In this document: positions 56,800 to 64,000 of the stretch, piece by piece
Numbering within the stretch: position 1 is the first letter of the stretch
Layout: each line of letters begins with the position of its first letter
Assembly: GCF_019175385.1 (NCBI RefSeq)
Contig: NC_083338.1
Coordinates: 66,186,884 to 66,250,883, forward strand
From: Lycium barbarum
Taxonomy: Eukaryota; Streptophyta; Magnoliopsida; Solanales; Solanaceae
Length of the DNA stretch: 64,000 nt
Reading direction: 5' to 3'
The notes under the pieces: model-generated
What the model was told of the DNA's origin: nothing
The model's input: only the letters and a program-made list of their open reading frames with translations
The model's database searches: none
Position numbers and translations under genes: made by a program

Positions 56800-57570
56800 T
56801 GTTATCTACCACTAGAAAATTCTCAGTAGCAATTGCATGGGAAGTATGGAGGCAAAGGGAACACAACACAGATTTCTAAAAAAAATTGTGCCCACTAAAG
56901 GGATACCAATCAAAATCTCTATGTTTTCATGGATATTTTGTAAAGGCAAACTTCCAGTTGATGACATTCCACAGAGCATGGGGATATATATTGTTTCAAG
57001 GTTTAGGTGTTGTGTCCAACAAAAAATATGAAAAGTCCAGCATTTTTCCTTAACTGCTGAATTTGCTACATCAATATATCAATACTAAACAATTGTTTTA
57101 GGTATGTTGGGACCTTTCGTTTAAATACACCAAGTTGTCTTGAAATGGTGGAATGAAGAGTGCTTATCAAATTTGAGGCCTTTGTATAAAGCAACACTTG
57201 GTTTTATTTGTTGTCAGCTATAGAAGAGAAGGAATATCATAATACATCGAGGGATAAGGTGATATTTGACGTCAATCATAACTTATATTATGTAGAAATA
57301 ACCAAATACCCTTGGTTAAAGGATATACTAGGTAAATGGATAGAATTGATACAATATATGGAGAGATACAGGCCACAGGTTCAGTGCGAGATTGTGAGAT
57401 GGAATTTTCCTCCTACAGGATGGAGAATTAATTTTTGGAGGACTAAGGGAAAACTCTAGTATGTCCATATGGTGAGGGAGGGCAATGCACTTGTAGATCT
57501 TTTAGCAAACCTAGTTTTTTATTTTGCGGGTACAATATATTATACAACATTTCAGGAGTCATCATAAGAA
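56800..57570 (+). pseudogene. LINE ORF2 C-terminus: zf-RVT-like and RNase H remnants
   Basis: GIPIKISMFSWIFCKGKLPVDDIPQSMGI (56895-56985, written here only as a short motif region) resembles the zf-RVT region of plant LINEs. VRWNFPPTGW near 57398 is the usual entry into the RNase H domain. The centre of RNase H is missing, and the end reads REGNALVDLLANL (57475-57510). Plant L1 RNase H removes RNA from the hybrid. Confidence 0.65.
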
Positions 57571-58189
57571 GCAAGGAAGATACTAAATGTAGAGAAAACC
57601 CATATACCTAACCTGAGATTCAAGATCATCAAAAGGACAGAACAAGACTGAGAAACAGAAGAAAACCATTACTACATTAATCCAATGCAAGGTGGATTAA
57701 TGAGAAGATGGGGTGAAACTAGATTACAGGCTTTGACAATTAACTGAATGACCATTTGTTGATTTCATTCTGAATAGTGGTATTAACAATAACGTGCAGT
57801 CCGCTAGAAGGAGGTTGGTAGACTGTTCAATTTAGTATAAATCACAGGCTGTTGTCATCAATACAGATAATTCACAGTATGATCTATAGAGTTACAATGT
57901 AGTAGTTAGAGTGAACATTGAGAAGTTACAAGAAATATAAACATTAACTTTCATCCACAGGTCTTGAATGCTCTCTGTAGCAGTGATATACAACATCTTC
58001 TTGCTTGGAGAAAGTTCATTGGTTAAGAACACTTGCTTGGAGAAAGCAGAAGAATTCTTGCATATTTAGTTTACTGATAGCAAATGTACATGTAGCTTTT
58101 TTTCTATTATTTTTCATTTTTATTGTTGCATTTTTCTTTCTTTAGTTTTTGTACATGACTATTTTATTTTAATAAGACACCACTAGTAT
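57571..58189 (+). other. LINE 3' untranslated remnant
   Basis: About 620 bp without a recognisable frame between the RNase H remnant and the LINE 3' end. T-rich stretch near 58095-58165. Nothing else seen. Confidence 0.5.
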
Positions 58190-58217
58190 CCGGCTAAGTG
58201 GTTTTTGCTTAAAAAAA

Positions 58218-59263
58218 GAGGGATCAGGTTTGATATTTGGGTTGACATTTTGGGTCGGGTTATAACTATAGCAATATGGGTGTCTACAGACTAGTTTATT
58301 TATGTACATCATATATTTGATAGTTTGGGAGCGTCTTGAGGCACTTCAGATGGGGAAGACTCTTTTGCGATTTCGTTTCTTGGCTTGAGGTATGTTAAGG
58401 TCTTCCTAGACTTCATTTATGGGATTTTTTTAATAAAACATAATAATAATGATATTGATAAAGGAGAAAGAAGGGTATCTCATACCCGTGATATGACAAG
58501 TATTGGTACAAGCACCAGTGCTATGTATGGGTAATAATATAATCATGTAGTTACAGATTGTAATCTGAGAATGCCAAAGCATGTCGGAATTAGTTGGTAG
58601 CTATTTGACTTGATTTTCCTGATTATGTTACATATCAATCCAATTAATTTGTTTACATGTGATAATCGAGCTAGTTGTGTAATTTTGCACGTTACATGGT
58701 CATAACTGAAATGCATTTGATATTCATGCTCATGTGAACCATATTGATCTAGTTCCATTCAGGAATAGGATGATTGGTGTGATTTATCCTTCCTATTGTT
58801 GATATACATGATTAATGGTTCAAGTATATGATTTACTTCTTAAAGGATAAATGATTTATATGTGATTGAATATGAGCATAAGTTTGATCATGTGGAGATT
58901 GTCCGTGTTTAGATTATTTAAAAGTACATTGAGATCGTTCGTACTAGCATGTGAAGATTGTTCGTGCTGAGTATATGAACCTCGCGAGTCTCCAATAGGC
59001 TATATCTCCCGTAGAGTCCCGTGGAGCTCTGTATATATACAGGTTATGGATGATGAAGTTCATTGCATTGTATGACATCTTCTTAATTGATTATCTACTA
59101 CCTTATTACTTGATATGTGACTTTACTTGAAACTTGATTTATCATCTACCTTTTAAACGGTCCAGAGTAAGTTAGACTGGATTATGCTAAAATGACACTT
59201 TTCTTAATAACTTCGTCACTACTTCATCGTTGTTGTTCAATGAGATATACTGAGTACACGTGC
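58218..59263 (+). repeat. H: older LTR, right part (host of element E)
   Basis: Follows the LINE A run and resembles, from memory, the later part of Solanaceae LTRs that open TGTAACGACCC (a gtcttgaggcacttc stretch, ggcttgaggtatgtt, and gagatatactgagtacacg at the end). E begins at 59264, right after gagtacacgtgc. That both H parts are one LTR is inference; only the opening can be checked against G here. Confidence 0.4.
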
Positions 59264-62200
59264 TGTTATATCCCGTGTTTTCACACGTTTGGAAAAACTT
59301 GAATTATAATGGATTCTTGAAATATAGGGTCAAATTTAATATCTTGTTGACCATAAGAGTTATGCATGAAAGATTAGAGTCATGAAAGTGTGGGACATGG
59401 CTAAGGGCAATTTCGGAATTTTGGAAATTAGTTTCGGGAATTTCAAAATACGATCCACAAGTTATTGGGCTTGTAAAATAAGAAGCAATTGAGGCCCAAA
59501 AAGATTAGGGGTGGCCGGCCATGGTGTGGCCCAAGCCCACAATGTGTATTAAATTTCCATGTGAATTAATTAACATAAGGCCTTGATCCAAGCCCATTAC
59601 TTGGTCATGTGACCAAGTCATTATAAGATATACATTAGAAGGTTCAAGACATTAAGAGACTTAGACAAAAAAAATCAAGAACAAGGGGAAAGAGCAAGAA
59701 GCTCTCGGGTTTGGCCTAGAAAAATAGGTACCAAAAATCTTGTTCCAAAAATTTTTCTTTTGTGGTTTTCCTACTAAGATAAGGTTCCTTTGTAACTTGG
59801 TATAGTTGGATTGGAGTGGGGAGCATTAGAATCATCAAAGTGACTACATCTCCAAGTGAAGAAAACTTGAAGAAAAGGTAAGAATTTCTACCTTTTTATT
59901 GTGTTATGAAGTTTTGATTGTGTTGTGGTGTATAGAAATGTGTTGATTGTATGGAAAAATGGAAGTTTGCAATGTGGGTTTGGAATATGGCTTGTAGCCG
60001 TGAGTATACATATGTTGTATAGCCAAAATGTGTTGAAATTATGTTGTATTCTAGTTGTGAATGTGATGGAATTCATGTTGAGAAGGAAAGTGGAATAAAT
60101 TTGATTGAATTGCTAAAAATAGCACTTGGCCGTGTGGTGTATTTGTCTTGGGAATGAAATGGATTAAGTTTGTTTAGTGTATTGGAGTGTTGTTGTAATG
60201 CTTGATATGTGAATGAAGTTAGAATGATATAAGTTTGTATTGAATCGGAATGTAAACACTTATGTCGTTTTAGTATGATTTTCCGACATTAAGGAAATGA
60301 AGTCGTTTGGTTGTGAATTATGATGATCATTGATGAATTTGGAAGTTGGAAACTTGTTATGAAATTGTATGCCAAAGATTTGATGTTTTGCATAAGTTAA
60401 GACTTTTGCGGAAAGTTGTATATTATGTATATCGAGTGTATACCTTAAGGAAAATGAAATGAAATGTCTCTAAATCTATATTGTGATGATCTTGAGTGAT
60501 AATGGATGTGAAATCATGATGTTAGTTCGAAAGTTTGGGTTGAATTGAAGATTATGTCAACTTGTGAGAAAAATGACTAGTTGAAGGATATTTGTGTTTT
60601 TAATGTTCATTGTTGATATTGATGTTGTCGTTTGGGTTGTTGTTGATGATTTCTAGCCGAGTTGAATTCTCGGGGTGCCATATGTATAGGGGAAGTGCTG
60701 CCGAAATTTCGGTAGCCAAATATGCTTAAAGTTGTAATAATGGCATTAATAACTCACAATTGGTAAACTTGACCAATTGCAGTTTTTCGAAGAAACGGGA
60801 AGTGAGTTTGGAAAGGCTTAAGGAGCGTGAAAGGTATGTAAAGCAACCCCTATTCTTCCCTTGGCATGCCCTTAGTGTGTTAGGGTCGGATCCGGGCCTC
60901 GAAGGACCTCTTGGCCCTCGGAATCCGCAAGAGAAAATTTCAGTTTTTCCTTCAGTAGAATTGAACCATTTTAATACGCCATTTCTTGGAATTATGCAAT
61001 TTTGTTCTAAACTACTTGGAAAGTCATGGAATGTTTGTAGAACCTTTTTAGGTGATACCATAAGCTTAGAGGGCATAATTTGAGCCCGCCGCCTTATTTA
61101 TCCCGCGGCGGGCCCACTATTTCCGGTTTTGCCCCTAATATGCTAAAGCTTACTTTTTAAGCGATTTTTGAAAGAAATGTTTTGATTACCCTACTAATCG
61201 CTTAAAGAATATTATTTTAAATATTCTATTAAATCTTATAAATTATTTTGACACTTGGAATGACTTCAGGAAGGTTATATTACTGTAAATTATTATGATA
61301 TCCGAATGGTATTAATTCTGATTCCGTCCGACTCCATTGGATTTGTTTGGCTTTGATACGCTTCATCGAGTCTTTGAAACCATTTATGATATTTTTAAAT
61401 TGCATTAGTCTCTCACTACTCCATTCGTGGATGTCCCAATGTTTCCCACACTGAGCCCGGGCCAGGTATGTTGTCAAGCGTAATTCTCTGCATAGTTCGC
61501 CGCGTCCCGATGTGAGGGGGCAGGTATACGCGTACATGGGTCTGTGGAGTATGATGTGCCATGTCCGCCTATTCTGATCTGATCTGTTATGGCCATTCTG
61601 ATATGGCATTTTATGATACGGGGCCACACCCCTTTTCTGATTCCTCTGTATTGTGGCACCAGTGTCGGGAGGGTGACCACGTTCTGTCTGCCGAGTCCCG
61701 TGGCAGGGGCCGGATATGATATGACATATGTTTCTGTACACATTCTGTCTGTTTTGGAAATATGCATCTGACACTCTGGATTTTGTACTCATTTTCTGTA
61801 ACCATTATGATTTGACTTCTGTAATTCCGCTTTACATATTCAGTACATATTTCGTACTGACCCCCTTTCTTCGGGGGCTGCGTTTTCATGCCGCGCAGGT
61901 ACAAACGACAGGTTTGCCGATCCGCACGTTTAGGATCCCATTTCTGCTATTTTGGGGCGCTCTCTTCTACAGAGCCCATCTTTTGGTACAGTCTGTCACT
62001 GCTATCTGGATATGTACTTTGTTCAGGGTATGACGGGGCCCTGTCCCGTCTTATGATTACGATATGTTCTGTAGAGGTCTGTGGATATATCTGTGTGAGT
62101 TCTGTATATATGTTTGGGATACTTTGTTCTATGAAGGCCTTATCGGCCTATGTGTGCCAAGTCCGCTTTTTATGCTAAATTCTGTAGCGTCCACTAATAT

Positions 62201-62300
62201 TATTATTATATTAGTTTGTTAATATGCTAATTTGGGTATCGGGTACGTATAGGCGCCCAGCTAGGGCACTGGTCGTGGCCCACGGGGTTGGGTCGTGACA
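59264..62300 (+). repeat. 5' LTR of element E
   Basis: 3037 bp, TGTTATATCCCGTG to GGGTCGTGACA. Shares with C: the GGCCGGCCA block (near 59514), the donor-like AAAAGGTAAGAAT (59873-59885), the palindrome CCGAAATTTCGG (near 60702-60713) and the shared block (61829-61902). Between these marks it is clearly diverged from C, so E is a separate subfamily. Confidence 0.93.
61829..61902 (+). promoter_or_regulatory. Shared LTR block, copy in element E
   Basis: GCTTTACATATTCAGTACAT, then TTTCGTACTGACCCCC, the C5/G5 hairpin, then GCTGCGTTTTCATGCCGCGC followed by AGGTAC. Almost the same as in C although the flanking LTR has changed a good deal. Confidence 0.78.
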
Positions 62301-62304
62301 AAAG

Positions 62305-62316
62305 TGGTATCAGAGC
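62305..62316 (+). promoter_or_regulatory. Primer-binding site of element E
   Basis: TGGTATCAGAGC four bases after the LTR end. Initiator tRNA-Met type. Confidence 0.92.
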
Positions 62317-62503
62317 GGTTCGTCCTCGGATTGTCCACAGATCGTGCTTAGTAGAGTCTTGTTTATCGGTGTGTTGTGCACCACGCCTATAGACAGGAGG
62401 CTACAGGGCATTTAGGATACTACCCTTCTTTCTGTCTTAGACCGTGCGATAGAGCTGTGTTATCAGGATGACCCCTCCCTAACGAGTGGCTATATTTGCA
62501 GAT

Positions 62504-64000
62504 ATGCCTCCAAAAAAGGCAACGGCGGCCCAAAAGGCCAAGTCAGCAGCCTTGGGAGAGACTAGCCGGGTCCAGAGGATTACTAGGGCCCAGGCAAATA
62601 TTGCTCCGGAGACTTTGCCCCAGACAGAGGGTTTTTCTACACCGCCACTCGTGGAGGAGATTGGGGCAGCCGTAGCTGCAGATCTGGGGGCGGCTCCACC
62701 GCCAGCTCTCGCAGTTCCAGTACCTGAGCCTCCAGCTCCACGGCCAGGCACTAAGGATCAGTCTATGAGGGAGGCAGTCCAGTTGCTGACTAGACTTGTG
62801 GCAGGGCAGGTTCAGGGGCATGGACTGGGAGGTGACCGGGCAGTCAGGCGTGATAGTTCGAGAGCCCGTGAGTTTTTGACTTGTAGTCCTCCTGAGTTTT
62901 TCGGGACAAAGCCCGAGGAGGATCCTGAGGAGTTTATCAGGAAGATGCGACGCACTCTAGATTTGATTAATGCTTCCGAGACAGAGTCAGTCGCGTTAGC
63001 TTCGTACCGGTTATATGATGTGGCGGCAAACTGGTACGAGTCATGGGGGCTATCCAGAGGGGACGGCGCTCCCCCAGCAGTTTGGGGCGACTTTTCACAG
63101 GCATTTCTTGGACATTTTCTGCCCCCAGAGTTGCGACGAGCCAGATCTGATAGATTCTTATTATTGAGACAGAAGGGCCGCAGTGTCCGGGACTATAGTT
63201 TGGAGTTTGATTCCTTAGCCCGATATGCACCTGCTGTGGTGGCTACTATGGCGGACCGGATGCACAGATATATTATGGGGCTGGATCGATATTTTGTTGA
63301 TAGCTGCTTAGTATTGGCTGCTCAGCCCGGTATGGACATTGCCCGTATTCAGGCCCACGCCCAGGGCATGGAGGATCGGGGCAGAGGAGGACATCAGCCT
63401 GACAGGGGCCAGGATCGGAGACAGCCCAAGAGGGCCAGGTCATCTGGAGATTTTCGGGGCAGACAGCCCCAACAGCCGCCGCAGCCTAGCAGATTTTCAT
63501 CTCAGCCGGCGCAGAGCGCGCCTCCCCAGCCTATAGGTCGCAAATTCGATAGCCCAGGGTATTCAGGAGCAGGCCAGAGCTCCAGGGCTTCAGGTTCACG
63601 GACAGATAGGGGTTCTGGTCAGATGAGGCCACCCAGGGTTCAGTGTTCTCTTTGTGGCAGATATCATCCGGGGGAGTGCTACAGAGCCACCGGTGCATGC
63701 TTTTCTTGTGGTCGTCAGGGCCATTCTGTGAGAGATTGCCCGTATAAGGGTAGTTCGGGTGGTGCAGCGCAGCCTACCGGATCAGCCGCTGGGTCTTCAT
63801 CTTCGTCAGTGGCTATGCGCCCTACGGGGCAGGGTTTTCCAGCACCGGCGGGTCGCGGCAGAGGCCGTGGTGGAGCTTCTGGTATTAGCGGTCCTTCGAA
63901 CCGCATTTATGCTTTGGCCAGCCGCCAGGATCAGGAGGCATCTCCTAATGTCGTTACAGGTACTTTATTGGTTTTCTCTCTGTCTGTGTATGCACTAATT
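62504..64000 (+). CDS. Element E gag, running into protease, cut by window end
   Basis: 499 codons without a stop from ATG 62504 (MPPKKA...), 2 nt after TATTTGCAG, to the window end. In order: a Pro/Ala-rich N-terminus (about 1-110); the capsid-like region (about 120-275, blocks AANWYESW and [13 protein letters not shown]); a Gln/Pro/Arg-rich linker; CSLCGRYHPGEC; the zinc knuckle [14 protein letters not shown] with all ligands; a Gly/Arg-rich stretch; and the entry to protease ([15 protein letters not shown]). The protease Asp-Xaa-Gly motif should follow just beyond the edge. The frame reads on where A's stops, so E should make Gag-Pol as one protein. No broken residue seen. Confidence 0.92.
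   Translation, partial: MPPKKATAAQKAKSAALGETSRVQRITRAQANIAPETLPQTEGFSTPPLVEEIGAAVAADLGAAPPPALAVPVPEPPAPRPGTKDQSMREAVQLLTRLVAGQVQGHGLGGDRAVRRDSSRAREFLTCSPPEFFGTKPEEDPEEFIRKMRRTLDLINASETESVALASYRLYDVAANWYESWGLSRGDGAPPAVWGDFSQAFLGHFLPPELRRARSDRFLLLRQKGRSVRDYSLEFDSLARYAPAVVATMADRMHRYIMGLDRYFVDSCLVLAAQPGMDIARIQAHAQGMEDRGRGGHQPDRGQDRRQPKRARSSGDFRGRQPQQPPQPSRFSSQPAQSAPPQPIGRKFDSPGYSGAGQSSRASGSRTDRGSGQMRPPRVQCSLCGRYHPGECYRATGACFSCGRQGHSVRDCPYKGSSGGAAQPTGSAAGSSSSSVAMRPTGQGFPAPAGRGRGRGGASGISGPSNRIYALASRQDQEASPNVVTGTLLVFSLSVYALI

Larger units (their letters stand above)
52859..58217 (+). mobile_element. LINE (L1-type), 3' part
   Basis: Picks up after F and holds ORF2 remnants: endonuclease, RT, zf-RVT-like region and RNase H. 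It ends near 58190-58217 in atccggctaagtggttttt, then gctt and a short A run, a common 3' end in plant LINEs. No clear target duplication. Heavily decayed, so old; F inserted later. Confidence 0.8.
59264..64000 (+). mobile_element. Element E: Ty3/Gypsy chromovirus, right part outside window
   Basis: Full 5' LTR (59264-62300), primer site (62305-62316) and a gag frame open from 62504 to the window end. Same family as A and C by LTR order and gag start. If a target duplication exists its left copy should be cgtgc (59259-59263). This is the only element here with an unbroken frame reaching into protease, so it may be autonomous; RT onward is not visible. Confidence 0.93.

Overview
This is a window of plant nuclear heterochromatin, most likely from a Solanaceae species. 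That call is inference, resting on long-LTR Ty3/Gypsy chromoviruses with an initiator-tRNA(Met) primer site, a LINE with a DUF4283-type ORF1, and LTRs opening TGTAACGACCC. I see no host protein gene, tRNA gene or prokaryotic feature. Almost the whole window is nested retrotransposons.

Layout, left to right. (1) Positions 1-26970 form a nest, all on the minus strand. The outermost host is a fragment of an older LTR (G, 26410-26970). Element B (8380-26409, its 3' LTR outside the window) inserted into G. Element D (14974-25306, complete) inserted into the 5' LTR of B, with target-site copies atcgg/atcga. Element A (1-8379, left end outside the window) inserted into the last six bases of B's 3' LTR. 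(2) 26971-29400 is retroelement-like non-coding DNA with a tandem duplication of about 780 bp. (3) A MITE-like repeat (29401-29606 plus 40743-40797) is split by element C (29607-40742, plus strand, complete, perfect ataat target duplication). (4) A second old LTR (H, 40798 to about 41965 and 58218-59263) appears to host a decayed LINE (about 41966-43271 and 52859-58217). The LINE is itself split by element F (43272-52858, minus strand). (5) Element E (59264 to the end, plus strand) has an entire 5' LTR and a gag frame without a stop up to the window edge.

A, C and E form one family (LTRs about 3.0 kb, TGTTAT...TGACA, gag opening MPPKK). B, D and F form another (LTRs about 2.5 kb, TGTTAC...TGACA, gag opening MP(I/V)K). 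Where the pol region is present, the order is Gag, protease, RT, RNase H, integrase, chromodomain, which is the Tekay/Del type of chromovirus. B, C, D and F carry stops, frameshifts or lost active-site residues. E looks intact as far as it is visible.

Most worth a second look: element A is a gag-only unit between two full-size LTRs (TR-GAG-like) with an intact gag, no pol, a 5S-rRNA-like segment keeping A-box and C-box sequence, and an array of about 41-bp degenerate repeats. Both families also share a block of about 70 nt inside otherwise very different LTRs, splice-donor-like sites in the LTR, and an AG acceptor-like site 2-4 nt before the gag start. Together these suggest a spliced gag mRNA that loses the primer-binding site. 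The B/D/F LTRs carry clusters of CGG-N-CCG palindromes.
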